Source: Alisma plantago-aquatica
Taxonomy: Eukaryota; Streptophyta; Magnoliopsida; Alismatales; Alismataceae
Direction: 5' to 3'
NCBI GenBank assembly: GCA_963693085.1
Contig: OY856413.1
Location: 543,328,879-543,392,878, forward strand
Length of the DNA: 64,000 bases
The translations under genes and the position numbers were made by a program. Shown here piece after piece: positions 32,823-46,110 of the stretch. The notes under the pieces are model-generated. The model did not search any database. It saw only the letters and a list, made by a program, of their open reading frames with translations, and had not been told where the DNA came from. Position 1 is the first letter of the stretch. Each line of letters starts with the position of its first letter.

Positions 32823-35063
32823 TGATGCAACCCTATTTTAGGGCTCCATCTTGTGTCATATTGCATTTCAATCACATCTATACCTATTACATTACATGTT
32901 ATTTCCCCTAACATGCATATTTGTGCAAAACACACTTATGGACACTATTTACATGTTTTTTAGATATTTGGACCACGCTCAGATGAAAAAGATTGAGAAG
33001 GAGTGATCCTAGGGTTTCTCTATTCTTAGAGAGGCCCAAAGTGAAGTTCAAGGCCCCCTCAACCTACCCATAGTGGCCAAAGATGAACTGAAGAAAAGAT
33101 GTCCAAGAATGAACCAAGTACAAGCTCAAAGTGCTGATACAGAGAGTAGCACAGTCGTGATGCCACATAAAGGTCGTGCTAACTCACTCAAAATCAATAG
33201 AGACGCTATGAAGACTAAACTCAGCAACACGACTGTGGTACAAGAACCCAAAATGGTCATGCAATGTAGCACGATCATGTGACAGTCAATGTAGAATGAA
33301 TGTGGTGTCAAGAATGGGCAAGTCAACTCTAATCCACCACATCGATGCTATCTTTGCCTTACCATGACCTTGGGGGCCAGCACGGCCATGCCACCTTTTG
33401 TTTAAAAACACCAAACTCCCTATGATTTTTTCCACTTTCTCACCATGGTCATTACACTCCACTACGACCATTCTCATCCCTACCCACCACGATCATGCTA
33501 CCCAGCATGGCCATGCTACATACAATTCTTGCACTGCATTTCCTATTTTACCCCCTACTTGACCTAGTGCTTCCCCACCACCTATATATACTTGAGTGGC
33601 TACTGCGATATGAGGTTAGCTACCTTCTACCCCCTCTTATCTACCCATTTCTCCCCTTATCCATTCCATCGCCATTCCACCTCATTTCACCTCCATTTCA
33701 CGATGTCCATCACCAAAACCTTAGTTTCCTAGCGTTTTGACCCTAGTCCAGCATCATTCCATGCCCTTGTACCTTGAAGGAACGAGGAGGATGACCTTGC
33801 AATAGCTAGAGAGGAGGATCACTCCATATACACTGAGCTCCATGTCTACTTCTCCCTCTTTCTCTTCTCTTTAATGATTATGTTCTATTTCTATCTCATT
33901 CTCCATGGATTGCTTGTTAGTTTGTGCTTGATATCACCTAGGAGTTTAGGAAAATTGCTTATATGTTTGAATTTTGGGATTTGCTCCTAGGTACAATTAA
34001 TGGATCCCTAGCTAGCCACCCATCATCCTACATGCTAATCAATTCTCCTAAACCTAGTTGTGAGATCTAAGTAGCTAGTTTATATGAATTTAGTGTGCTT
34101 AGCATGGAGCTTTTTTAAGGCTAGAATGTGGGTGACGTGAGGCCTAAAACCTCATTTCCACTCCATTACCACCCTAAACCCCTAATCACCCTAAGATCCT
34201 CTAACTAGAAACCTACGCTTGTTTAGACTCTAATTGAATTAAACCTAAACCCGAACCCAATTGAGCCTCGTAAGGGTAGTAGGAGGTGTTAGGGACTAGT
34301 TCTCCTATACACAACCTATCCTATTCATGGCCAGTTAGTAGTCTAGAAAAATTCATTAGCCTCTAGCTAGTTGTTTGGTTTGGTAATCTAAATGAGAGTA
34401 TAATGTTCACATGTCACCCCCAACCTAATTGATGAGTGAATCTCCCAAACAGCCCACACATATCTTTCTTGCTTTAATACCTAAATTTCCTTCTTGCTTA
34501 GCTAGTGTTATGTTAGTTAGCTCTTTGTTTTCTTAGTTAGTTCACTTGTTCTTACTTTTCTCTTTCTAGTTTAGGTCTTTAATTGCTTTGTTGCCTTGTT
34601 TTCTAGCTTAGTGTAGTGTAGAACTCTTCTTGTTTGTCTAAACAAAGCTTGTTCTTTTCCTTGCTTGCCTTGTCTTTTCTTGCTCAATAGAATTAATTTT
34701 CTAGGATTAATTTAGTTTCTAATCTTATTTTCTCTCCTTTAATTTCTTGTTTGCTGAATCCTTAGTGTAATCAGTCAAAACAATCTTTAAGCCCTTCAGT
34801 TTTAAACTCCATAGTAGGAACCTAGACAAAAACTAACTGAGATCTATTGTCCCCTTTCCTCATTGGGGATCGACCCTATACTTGCCGCCTGCCTATACTA
34901 CGACATGACCCTGTGCACTTGCAGGTGTAGTATTTTTGTTTAAGTGAGTGTGTTGGTGTAGGTACACCATAAATATTGAAAGATACCAGGTGTCTTGAGC
35001 TCATGGGGGCACATCTAGTCAAATCTAAATTGATTAGGTGTGTATCTATCGTGGGATGCACCA
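32823..35063 (+). repeat. 5' LTR of the Athila-like element (2241 bp)
   Basis: It starts TGATGCAACCC and ends GGATGCACCA, aligning with 55108-57418. It lacks about 120 bp present in the 3' LTR (about 56109-56228). A TATA box, TATATATA, is at 33583-33590 and at the same place in the other LTR (55819-55826). Its start region contains short repeats of gCCATGCyACC-type words. No clear PBS of the GGCGCC type was found after it; that stretch is degraded. Confidence 0.8.
33583..33590 (+). promoter_or_regulatory. Probable TATA box of the Athila-like LTR
   Basis: CCTATATATAC occurs in a conserved context (ccacca-ctatatatacttg-gtggc) about 760 bp into the LTR, and again at 55819-55826 in the 3' LTR. 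Confidence 0.55.
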
Positions 35064-35207
35064 AGCTTTCTGGATCTGTTTTTGGGGAGAAAGGTGCTCG
35101 GCCTAGCTAGTTAGTTTTGTTTTGATTTTTTAATAGTGTCCTCATCATTGCTATTCTTTATTTTTTATTCTTTATACTCATTGTGTATATTGGTTTTCTA
35201 ACATGTT

Positions 35208-35804
35208 TTGTTTTGTTTGGTTGTACATTGTGCATGTGATAAGTTACTTGGGAAAGACAAGATGGAAGGCCAAAATGCAACTCACAAGCTACTTCAAGAT
35301 TACTTCATGCCCAACAACTACAAATTGCCAATTGTTAGTAGAGTTGATAAAATGCTAGCGGAGGAATTCTCTATCCCTCTAGGTCTTCTTAGGCTCCTTC
35401 CTGCCTTCTATATCTCAAAGTGTGAGAACCCCTACAAGCACTGGGACTTATTTCTTGAAGTATGATCCACCTTCAGGATGTCGATGGCTAATAATGACAC
35501 AATTAGTTTGACCTTTTTCTCATTCTCCTTCAAGGATAAAGCCAAAGATTGGTATGATTAAAGAAGGGACATCATGAGTTGGGAAGAGATGAAGACTACT
35601 TTCCTAAGGCAATATACTCTATTGCAAGGTTGACACAAATGTGGCGTACCATAGTGCATTTTAGTCAAATGGGCAATTAGCACTTTCACAATACTTGGGA
35701 GATATTTAAGAAGATGTTGAGAGAATGTCTGCATCATGAGATCCCTTTGTTGTAGCTAGTTCAGTCCTTTCACTCTAGTCTAACTCCTGAGGTCTCGACA
35801 CCAT
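35208..35804 (+). pseudogene. Decayed gag of the Athila-like element
   Basis: The first 85 codons are open and end in ENPYKHWDLFLEV before TGA. The frame then continues with stops: FSFSFKDKAKDWYD, SWEEMKTTFLRQY, and after frame changes LRECLHHEIPL and LVQSFHSSLTPEV. These follow the Athila/gypsy gag capsid order (EDPYxHLxxFLEVC ... FPFSLKDKAKxWL ... TWExLxxxFLxKFFP ... CPHHGIPxWxQVQxFYNGL). The protein would have formed the particle core. It is cut off at about 35804 by the gypsy-3 LTR. Confidence 0.8.
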
Positions 35805-36955
35805 TAAATCACCATTCGTGCTACTAAAACCTGAGGTTGCAACATTCCTGTAACAAAATAACTTTACTTATCTAAAATCAAGTATGGATCAAAAGATGAA
35901 ATGTCACATAAACTTTCCAGTATTTCATTTGTTTCATTCAATTGGGGCCCTAGTTTTGGTGTTCCCGCATGAACATATCCATCATTTTCTCAAAAAAATC
36001 AGATTGAGAGATATTTATTAACTAAGAATTTTTTTTTGATACAAATAGCATAGAAATGGGTTGTGGAGTTAGTCCTTTTAGCCCAGAAAAGATTGCTCAA
36101 ACATGATGCAAGAACAAAAACTATGAAGAATGTAAAGACTAAGAACTTAATCTAAGATTACAAGATGGTGAAAATTGGATGCCTTTTCTTGTAAAGTCCC
36201 CCCTCCATTTATAGGGGAAGGAGGGGTTCCAAAGCCTAAAAAGAGAGGATAAGGAAGTAGAAGAGGTGGATGATGTATGTCTTGGTCAAGAGAATAATTT
36301 CCTTCCTCAATAAGTAATAAAAAAATATTTGAATGCCTTCTTTTGACCCTTCAAATTCTAACTCTCACTCTACAGATTTCCTCTCCCAAAGTTTACTAAA
36401 AATTTCGGATGTAACAAGTTTTAAAGTGCATCCAAAAATCATTTTTTCTATAAACCTTTGAATTCCCTTTTTAAATCATATTTGAACATTAAATTCTGCC
36501 TTGGGATGTGAGAGTTATACCCATTTTGGTACAAGGTATGTATTTAAATCAGGCACAGTGGGAAAATGAATAGGCACATTCATATGTTGGTTGGATAGTC
36601 AAATAATAGTAAAAGCACTAGAAGATATGTTTCTCCTGTAGAAATTAAAATTATGTTTTCAAAATATGTCTAAGCTCCAAACTTAGAAGTTTTATGTGGA
36701 AGTTATGATTGTTTTGGTGGAAGGTATATCAAACTTTTTGGGAAATCAGAAAGATCTCCTATCTTCATCTTTTCTTATCTTCTTTGAAATACTTCAATAA
36801 TTCCTAAAAATTGAGAGAAATCTCATAAAAATCCATAAGAGTAATATCAAGAGAATGAAAGTACATCAATTTCCAAATTAAACTAAAATTATTAAAAAAG
36901 TCTTAATTAATTATCCTAAATGATGCAAAAATAAATGATGAATATGCATTCATCA
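35805..36955 (-). repeat. 3' LTR of gypsy-3, truncated
   Basis: It aligns with 40611-41761, ending GCATTCATCA on the plus strand. The part corresponding to 40091-40610 is absent; Athila gag sequence is found there instead. A TATA box on the minus strand (rc of catttata, 36206-36213) lies in a ccccTATAAATGGAGGGG context. Confidence 0.75.
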
Positions 36956-37936
36956 AAATATCCCAGACTTGAATCTTTACTTGTCCTCAAGGAAATTACA
37001 TTAAAAATAAATTTTAATTAATATTCCCAACATTTCATTCATCACCCTTGTAACATCACTATAATCCTTACCTCCACTTGGCCAAATGACCCAATCTTGT
37101 AGAACCACATAGCATAAAATTCTATATCCGCTATTAAAACAAATATCAAATCTTGCTTCTAAAATGTGAATTTGTAGAAAAATAGGCTTGCTCTTACTCT
37201 CGCTTTGACACTCTTATTTTTTTTTGTTAGTTGTTGTAGAAGATCAGGACAAAGGAGGGGTGTCAAAACAAAGATAGAAGCGATACAAAATTTTGATCCC
37301 TCCTCTATTCAACCCAGTTTTTGGATTTGTGGAGTTGTGGCCACATTGGTCACAATTTTTTTGATGTGCAATTTTGGCATCTGTTGATGGTACACCCCTT
37401 TGTGTGGTATGAAATTTTTATTTTGAGAAGCATGCCACCCTAGCTTGATTTTTTGTGCGATGGTGATTCTTTGCTTCTCTTTTTTAGAAGAAAATTAGAG
37501 GAAAGGAAGAGATGTTCTTGTGCTTATAACTTCAACATTTTTTTCATATTTATTTTTTCAGAGAGTTTCATTGCTCTAGTTAGAGTATTCCTATAATCAC
37601 ATCATACAAGTTTTGTAACAAGATAATCCATCGGTTACATATAAGGAAAAATTATGCTTGGTTCTGATCGATTCCTTATGATTTGCCAACTATTCCAAGG
37701 AGTGATGTTATATAGGGATCCTAGGTGACAAAGTGGTTTCAGATATGGAAATTTATAAATAAATTTGCAAGAATTTACTAAGTTCAAGGGGATAAAATGA
37801 TAAACATCTATTCATATTGGCTGTCTAGATAATGGCCAAAGTAAAAAAATTGATTTTTTTTGAAAAATTAAAACTAAACTACATAACATGATGAAAATTT
37901 GCAAAAAATTAAGATAGAGTGGGTGGAAGGAGTATG

Positions 37937-38080
37937 TACCACCTGCCTCCACCCCAGACTTAAAAATTTTCTCATCCCTAAGTAAAACTTAATTCCAATA
38001 TGTAGGGATATCACCCGCCTCCAACCAGACTTAAAATTTTTCTCATCCCTGAGCAAAACTTAAATCCAATATGGAGGGAA
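37937..38080. repeat. 72-bp tandem repeat containing a PPT-like word
   Basis: Two units share gcctccac-ccagacttaaaa, ttctcatccct and aattccaatatg. On the minus strand each carries TTTAAGTCTGG, resembling the tract beside the 3' LTR (rc of 36962-36973, TTCAAGTCTGGG). Confidence 0.7.
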
Positions 38081-38999
38081 GAAAAGGGCTTGTAGGTGGT
38101 CCTGGTAGTTCAAAAAAGGTCCAGCTGAAGGGGATGCATATGAGGGATGGGACCTTTATCAGAGAAGCTTCATTGTGTACCCTATGATAGGGTAGTCATG
38201 GAATCTCAGTGGAGTGTTCATATTTTCATTCACCTTGCATTCCCTCCAATAAGATCCACATATCTTCCTTTGATAGCAAAGAAAGTGTTGAGGATGAATG
38301 TGGATTGGGGGAGGTTGGCGGGTACCCGGCTTGTGATGTCGGTGGAGTAGGATGTACCAAATTGGGTGGAGGATCTGGCTCATGTTTTCCACCATCATAA
38401 TGACACACATATAGGATAATTGATGCTGATATGATTGGAAAAAATATTTTGTCTTATTTACAAAAGTGTTTTGTTTCTCCTAAAAATTATGCCATCAACA
38501 TTGGGTTTGGTAAGTTTCATTATTGATATAACATATGCCTCTAATTCTTTTATACAAGGGGTCCCCAAGGATTCAGGAGAGATGAGGACATCTTCCTTAC
38601 AAATAGTAGAAGAGGGTGTATGGGCTTTTTCCTGGGGTGGTATCTACCCTTCTACATCAGTCTTATATGGAATGAGAACCGACTGTGTCAAAAGGGGGTA
38701 GATGCTCATTATCCAAAATAGACTCAAAAAAATGGCATTGGTATATGATATCATTTGCATTTATTTTAAGGATGGGAGGGCTTGTTGGATCTTCATAATG
38801 ACTCTCCTACTTTGACTTTTCAAATTCAAGTAATAAAGTATATAAAGGAAAGGTAGGGATACTAACGTCCTTATTGCATACAAAATACGGCTCCATGGTT
38901 TGCACTATTTCTTCAGGATCCAACATATATGACACAAAAATGGGATCATCATCGTCATCACCGGGAAAAACCATCTTGGGTTGCTCAAGCTCTATAGGG

Positions 39000-39700
39000 G
39001 GAGTCTGTGATTAAGCCTCTAGTAAGGTAGCTAACATGGATTGACTGGAATCAAGTTTTACTTATGCTTCAACTGCCATCTTCTCTAGGGCCTTAAGTCT
39101 CTCTTCTAGTCTAGGATTGAATGTAGTTTCACCATAGGATTTATACACACCAAAATTTTGTCCATCCTTACCATACCCCTCATAGTATTCTTGTGCCTTG
39201 TGCTCCTTATATTGATTGTGACATTTCTCCTCATAACAATCTTCAGAAGACAGTGGATTGTAATTTCCATTGTATCCATCTTAGTGGGAAGATTTATACT
39301 ACGAGGTGTCACCAAATCATAGGAGAACATATTTGGAACATCTGGGTTTTGGGATTGGGCTTCCAATAGAGCGGCTAACAAGGCTTACTTGGTTACCAGT
39401 TTTGCTGCCATCTTCTCTAGGGCCCTAAGTTTCTCTTCTTGCTGAGGATTATAATGGGTATCATAATAGGTCCATTTCCCCCAAAGTTATGTTGGTCATA
39501 CCCTCCAAAATTTTGTTGATCATACCCTCCCTCTGAATATGGAGCACAATGTTTCTCATAATGGTTATTAGAAAAACATGGATTCACATTGTACCCACCA
39601 AGATGAAAGGGCTTGTAATTAAAATGGTTCTACCATAAGTATGGGGTAAAGTCAGATAGGTATGAGATGAATGGTGGTAAAGACCTCAATATTAACATTG
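39000..39700 (-). pseudogene. Decayed GGYN-rich frame with two ~332-bp modules
   Basis: On the minus strand one frame reads NHFNYKPFHLGGYNVNPCFS, then EGGYDQQNFGGYDQHNFGG, and leads to a LKALEKMA-type segment. A second module downstream repeats the plan: GGYN-like, YKEH, DGQNFGVY, then a second RLKALEKMA-type segment. The repeat period is about 332 bp (landmark gccatcttctctag at 39075 and 39407). Gly/Tyr/Asn-rich segments occur in gag tails of some plant gypsy elements, so a gag-like protein is possible. I do not recognise a defined domain. Stops and frame changes disable it. Confidence 0.5.
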
Positions 39701-40070
39701 GGGGGGATATTAGGATGCCCACTACATTTGAAAAATAAAAGTTCCTAAAAGGTATGACAATCAACACACGAGAGAAGAGAGATTACGAGATAAGGGGTCA
39801 GTCGAAATTACAAAGGGAACTAAAAGTTATAAAGCTAAGAAATAATGGAATAAACTAAAATTAGGAGAAAAAAATATAAAGTAGTAGTGCTGGAATGGAA
39901 ACTCAGTAGAAAGAGGAGATACACTTCTGGAATTATGCTCAAAAGGCAAAAAGAAATTACAAAAATCTAAAAGAAATTATGAAAAAGACTAAAGTTATAC
40001 AAGTTAGTGAATATGAAATAAGATTATACAAGATATACAAGCAACCCGATTTGAAAAACAATTGTGTCAT

Positions 40071-40087
40071 CCCTGACAACGGCGCCA
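40071..40087 (-). other. PBS of gypsy-3 (GGCGCC type)
   Basis: On the minus strand TGGCGCCGTTGTCAGGG follows the LTR after three bases. This is the type reported for Athila/Cyclops and related elements (tRNA-Asp). It fixes the orientation. Confidence 0.88.
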
Positions 40088-40090
40088 AAT

Positions 40091-41761
40091 TGATGTGCAT
40101 CATTGTAACATGCAACAATCACTAGGAAAATTTCCTAGAGTTCATCCTTTTTCTACTTTCTGATAAAGGTTAGTGTATAAGGGTTGATCCACATAGACGA
40201 CAAAAGAGGATGGTTGAGTTCAAATCAGATTGCGAAAACCAAAACTAAAATATGTTGGGAGAGTTTGAATTAAACTAAAATAGAAATCAAAAGTTGCAAA
40301 ATTAAAATGTATCTAGATTAATAAAGGAAATATCTGGGATCTGAGGATTTGCTGCCAAAACCATGCTCCTATACAGTTCAATTCAACTCCATTTATTATT
40401 TTCTAAATCAAGACCTTGTGGCTGCCTATCCTTATGAACCGCATAAGGGTCAAGCTTCTTGCATACCCAGTGGCCCTTGTGTATGCGAATCTATCACTTT
40501 TCCATCCATGGTCAGATCAAGAAAAATGTAAATCTTGCCCTAGTATTCCAGTCCATAGATCAATGGGTCTTGTCATTATGGACTATAATAGAGAAGAAAA
40601 TAGATAGAGTAAAATCACCACTCATGCTACTAAAACTTGAGGTCTCGACATTTGTGTAACAAAAAAAACTCACTTATATAAAATCAAGTATGGATAAAAA
40701 GATGAAATGTCATGGAAACTTGTCAAGAGTTCATGCGTTTCATTCAATTGGGGCCCTGGTTTCGGTGCTCCCGGATGAACATATCCATCATTTGCTCGAA
40801 TAAATCAGATTGAGAGATATTCATTAACTAAGAAAAAAGAGTTGATATAAAGAGCATAGAAATGAGATGTGGGGTTAGTCCTCGTAGCTTAGAAAAAGAC
40901 TAATCAAACATGTTGCAAGAACAAAAACTACAAAGAATGTAAAGACTAAGAACTTAATCTAAGATTACAAGATGGTGAAAATTGGATTCCTTTTCTTGTG
41001 GAGTCCCCCCCTTTTTATAGGGGATGGAGGGGTGGAAACCCTGAAAGGGGAGGAGAAGGAAGTGGAAGAGGCAAATGATGTATGTCTTGATCAAGAGAAT
41101 AATTTTCTTCATCAATAGGTATTAAAAAAATCATCGATTGCCTTCTTTTGACCCTTCAAATTCTGACTCTCTCTGCATATTCCCATTTCTGAAGTTTCAT
41201 ACGAATTTTGATGGGAAAAAAGTTTTAAAGTGCACACAAAAATATGTTTTTATTTTAGATCTTTGAATTCCCTTTCCAAGTCATATTTGAACATTAAATT
41301 CCACCTTGGGATGTGAGAGTTATACCCATTTTGGTGCATGGTATTTATTTAAATCAAACACTATGGGAAAATGACTAGGCACATTCACCAATTGGTTGGG
41401 TAGTGAAATAACTGCCAAATCACCAGAGAATATGTTTTTCCTATAGAAATTGAAATTATCTTTCCCAAACATATCTAAACTCCAAATTTAGAATTTGTAT
41501 GTGAGAGTTATGACTGTTTTCGTGGGAGGTATATCAAACTCTGTGGGAAATCTGAAAGATCTCCTGTCTTCAACTTTTCTTATCTTGATTTAAATACTTT
41601 TATAATTCCTAAAAATTGAGAGAAATCTCATAAAAATTAAGAGGCAGAATATCAAGAGGATGAAAGTATAATTGATTTCTAAATTAAACTAAAATTACCA
41701 AAACAGTCTTAATTAATTATCCTAAATGATGAAAAAATAAATGATGAATATGCATTCATTA
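40091..41761 (-). repeat. 5' LTR of gypsy-3 (1671 bp)
   Basis: Plus-strand ends are TGATGTGCATCATTG and ATGCATTCATTA. A minus-strand TATA box (rc of ctttttatag, 41011-41020) matches the one in the other LTR. Confidence 0.8.
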
Positions 41762-42297
41762 GCAGTGGCACAATGACAGTCTCTTTCATGGACATGAAGA
41801 TAAAGACAGATATATACAAGACCTCAACTTGGTGAGTTCAAGATGAGGATATTTTACATTGTCACTTCTAGAGTCCGATCGGTCATTTGAGAGAGGGAGA
41901 TGCATATGAGAGAATTGATAATAGCTTTTGTGATCAAAGAGATGAGGAGTATAGGTTGAATGCAAGAGAGAGGTGCATTTATTGCATGAGTGGGCACCCA
42001 AAAATTCCAAATGGATGAATAATGTAAGAATCTCCAAGAAGCCCAGATGAAGGCATGAACCTTAGGGTTTGTGGGAGGCAACTCACCTAGGTTTGGGGAT
42101 TTTTTCACCCAACCTCTCGTTTTTGATACTTTTTGTTCATTTTCACACTTTTCCAAGAAAACACACACTGGTTTTTAATATATTTTTTAGTTTCAAGATG
42201 TATATGTGAAAATAGTGGTGAAATGAGGATAAATAGGTGATATTTAGAAAAGTATTTGTGAAAAATTATTATTGATCAAATATTTAATGTTTCGTAT
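41762..42297. other. Unassigned segment between gypsy-3 and copia-2
   Basis: No similarity to other parts of the window was found. Two overlapping minus-strand frames (83 and 104 codons) show no known motif. It may be a remnant of Athila pol or of another element. Confidence 0.3.
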
Positions 42298-44500
42298 TGG
42301 GTAATGCGGGCAGAGAGTATGGCCGTGAAAACAAAATTATTATCTATTTGTATTCCCCATAACAGCAAGATCGCATCAACTACTATGAATAGGAAGGATG
42401 GTTTAATGAGTTTATACTTGGTCCTAGAGAAAGTCCAGTGACAATAACTATTTGCAATGCAACTATCTTCTAGTTGCTCTTGGACGGTGGTCGTGCAACT
42501 TCTGGTCTTCACCACAGATAATGGATAGAACAACTTCTATAGTGACTCCTACGGTCTTGCCATGTACTATAGACTGACTTTATCCTCCTAATAGTATCCA
42601 AAGGACTCCTATTTCTAGAGTAGTCCACACAAACCAACTACAACTCTTGTTGTTCAACTTGAACAAACAGGAAGGAGTTGTCCCTCCAATTGGCATACTA
42701 GTCACCAACTTGCTCTCCCACAAAAATAATCCTGAGTTGTTCTCTCCCGCCGTTATCCCTCCCTAGTCGGGTAGGACTTAATTGGGCTCTCTTGTTTACC
42801 ACAACCAAAGAGGATAAAATTGTCAGAGAAACAAATTCTCAATTGTCTATGTTGTACACTGGGAAGCCCCTAGTACACCTCTATTTATATATTTATAGGC
42901 AGGGTTAGGGATAGGGTTCCCAGTCTGTTTGGGATCCATGTGGGGGTGGAAGGGACCAGAAGATCTTGAATTTTTGCAACCTATGGCATCCAGAATTGTT
43001 GTTTCACATGCAAAATGGTTGTCTTACATGTGAGATAGTCATCTTGTACAGCCATACGGTCATTTCACCATGTTTTCCAATCACATATGAATTTGGCAAT
43101 TCGGTTCCAATTAATACATGACATGACATCAACATTAATTCCTTGATGTAATCAAATTTCCCACAAATTGAGAAATTAATGCACAAGTGAGATGGTTGGC
43201 TTCTTTATCCAGATGGTCGTTTGGTGAGGTGAGCCAAGCCGGTTGGTTTAACAGAATGAACTAGTTTGTTCACACTTCAGTTTGGACAGATCTTAGCCAA
43301 TTCATTTTGTAATCAGCATGACAATCCAAAAGGTCATCTCAACATTTGAGCCGATCATATGGTACACCAAATGACTGTCTCACCCTGAGAGTCGATCGGG
43401 TGGGGAGCATTCAGATGATCTATTTTGTGAATTGAATACCTAAACACTTTAGTAATCAATCCAATTATTATCTGAGATTAAACTCCTCTTATAGATGAGT
43501 TCCTATGTGTGTGACCCTATAGGTCCCATATCACATTGGCGATGATTTTTCATAAATAACTTATGGCATCACAAGCAGAGAGCGGTACCTAGTCACACAT
43601 CAGTGCTACCCAAGTGAATAGAAAGTTGGAGAACAACTTCAACCCACAATCGGTGCAAGGTGTTGCAGTGATTGTATAATTCCTTTGTCTCTGATATCTG
43701 AAATGAACTCAAGGCATGGATATCATCATCCTCTCAATGTTCAATTCATGTTTCTTGAACTAAGAGAAGAATGTTTGAGATAATGTGACCTCAATATCAT
43801 ATATTGATTCACATGTGCATGTGCATGCATTTCTCACTCTCTCTTATCAATGGGTCAGGATATCAAACTCTAGTAGGAGGGGAAAATCCCATCTCTATCA
43901 CTCACAGTCTATACCCATTTGTCAAATCTACCCAATCATCACCTTTATGGCCAATCATATTTTAGAATTACATTTGATGATGTCGAAGTATATCCAACGA
44001 CATGTGATGAGTGTAGTGATTTCAGGTCTAAGAATCACAATCACCACCTTCACTATGAGAGATGACTATGACCACCAATGATGGTTTCCATGTGTCATTA
44101 TCTAGGTGGGTATGTCTAATACACTATTCCCTAACATGTATTTGTGTGCTTGGTTTGATATTGCCATATCTTGACAAATAAGACTTTGTCATCAACCAAA
44201 TGACACTCCAATATTACGTGTTTGGTGTCTATCTACCTTCCACAATAACAACTGACTAGGGACATAATAAGAATGTACATACTCTTAGCATTCATATGAT
44301 CTCGTTCTCCAAGTTAGGTACTTGAAGACATACATAATTTAATATTGTCATTCTTTAGACATTCATAATTTTCCTCATTATCTCATAACTGAAATAAGCA
44401 TATTGAATTGGAAGCTTGCCTTATGAGCATAATCAAATCTTTATGGTATATTCCATGTCAACCATCATATGATTGGTTCTCTGGGCATACCTTACCAATA
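42298..44500 (-). repeat. 3' LTR of copia-2 (about 2.2 kb)
   Basis: Plus-strand ends are TGGGTAATGCGGGC and GGGCATACCTTACCAATA (rc TATTGGTAAGGTATG, from an expected TGTTGG start). It aligns to 49070-51217. A minus-strand TATA region is at 42881-42898 (rc of ctatttatatatttatag). Repeats of ATGGTCRTCTY words occur near 43015-43070. Confidence 0.82.
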
Positions 44501-44515
44501 GACTCCCACTTTCAC
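44501..44515 (-). other. PPT of copia-2
   Basis: On the minus strand GTGAAAGTGGGAGTC abuts the LTR start; the AAAGTGGGAG core is typical of copia polypurine tracts. Confidence 0.65.
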
Positions 44516-45720
44516 TTAGTTCCAATCACCCATGAATCTCATTCTTAGTGATCTAAACATGTCCATCATGTCTCTGCTATGCAAGTGCTAATCCAACAGG
44601 TTAGCAACATTTTGCTATTAGTCTGTATATTGCATGTATGTTATCTCTTCATTGTGAGATGAAACCACATTCGTGACTTTCCCATAACCCTTTAATTACT
44701 AGCAATCTATCCTTAGGTACTTTTCAAGTACTAATGGATATCTTTAATGACTTTCCCATAACCCTTATTGGAATATAATATCATCTAGTCATGTCTAATA
44801 CATATAAGATTATATGGGATAAGTGCATCCATAGTAATTATGATAGATCCATTGCTTAGCATCTTATCATGCTATTTCCATTCTTCACAAGAATTGCAAC
44901 ATGTGGATCATGAGAGACTAAACCAGATTCTCTCTCATTGAATCCTTCCATGCTGAACTCCTTCAACACATTTTTATTGATGTGCTCAAACATATATTGT
45001 GAAACATTCAAGAACTATCTCTATAGGTCTTGATCCTTATCTCATAAGATGTTTCACCTATCCTTCATTGTTGAAGGTGTTTTTCATGCCAATGCTCAAT
45101 ATTCACAATATTGAGATGTTACACCTCATCATATGTGGAATATTCATATATGCTCCCACTAAATCTTTTGTAATCATAGATTTCATCTTTTATCTTGATT
45201 CAAGTCAAACTCTTTGACTATCTTGTAAAGTCAAAAGATTCCTCTGAGATGCTTGTTTCAATCCCAGATTAAACTTTGTAGTTCATAGACTTTATTTGCA
45301 TTCATGAAGTTATAAAAAATTTATAATTGTGTCATGTACACATCCTCTGATGTATTCTCTTTAAGGAATCTAGTTTTTATCTTCATATGCTAAATTTCAT
45401 ATTTTATTTAACTACAATAACAAGCTTGAAAATTGGTAAAGGAATTTCTATCTTGTTCCCTTTAAGGAATCAATTTGTCGATCTCGAACATTTCAAGTTC
45501 TACTTTTACTCACACTGATTATTTAGGACCTCAATTATCCAATCAGCAAAACAAATTTTGTTATTGGATTGGGATTAATAGTAACATTCATCAATTATGG
45601 TTTGTGGACAAAGCTTTCAAGAAACTAGTTTCTCAATGTAGGTTTCAATCCTTTAGACATATTAGGGCATTCCCATATCATATCATATATGACATATTAT
45701 AAATCATTTAGACAGTAAAT
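44516..45720 (-). pseudogene. Decayed RNase H / RT region of copia-2
   Basis: The stretch aligns with copia-1 30996-32760 (shared landmarks: gagactaa-cca near 44920, ctctttgactatctt near 45215, aaggaatctagttttta near 45363). In copia-1 the same region encodes RT. In copia-2 open frames are below 80 codons, with many indels, and most of the RT palm between these landmarks is deleted. Confidence 0.6.
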
Positions 45721-45839
45721 GAGTTAGTGATATATATATATATATATTTATGTGGATATAACAAGATTATATTAATTGATAATTATATCAAGACTCATCA
45801 TGGTTTAATTCAAATTCAGATGGACTTGACTTGTGGTAC

Positions 45840-46110
45840 ATTATCATAGTTCTTTCATGAAGGTTTTCAAGCTATTGATGCAAAGTATTTCAACATTTGA
45901 TCTCATCAAAATTTCTTAATACTTTTATCAAAGACATACTTCATTTAAAATCTCCCTAAAAATTTTAAGAGATTTATATTTTACTGAGTAGATATCATCA
46001 CACTAAATGAAGTATAAATAATTATCTATGGCATACTTTCCATCAGATCTTCATGCATCATATGTATGCGATCTGATGGAAGACTTGTCCTCCCACTACA
46101 TCTAGTGAAG
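45840..46110 (-). pseudogene. Decayed integrase core of copia-2
   Basis: The minus strand reads AIDNYLYFI, a stop, then CDDIYSVKYKSLKIFREILN, following the copia integrase core (YFITFTDDYSRYGYVYLMKHKSExFEKFKEF). It aligns with the better preserved copy at 57480-57700. Stops are frequent. Confidence 0.7.

Larger units (their letters stand above)
35805..41761 (-). mobile_element. gypsy-3: short, pol-less gypsy derivative, minus strand
   Basis: Two LTRs in the same orientation (35805-36955 truncated; 40091-41761 complete, 1671 bp) enclose only 3.1 kb. A GGCGCC-type PBS sits beside the right LTR, so the element reads right to left. On the minus strand the LTR starts TGATGAATGCATATTCAT and ends GATGCACATCA. 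The internal part holds a GGYN-rich decayed frame and AGTCTGGG-type tracts but nothing like protease, RT or integrase. It is therefore a non-autonomous relative of the Athila/Tat group. The left LTR lacks its last ~0.5 kb, so no TSD can be tested. Confidence 0.75.

Noticed and set aside
34876..35110. GGCGCC-type PBS after the Athila 5' LTR
   Set aside because: The bases after 35063 (agctttctggatctg...) do not match any primer tRNA end that I can recognise; probably degraded.
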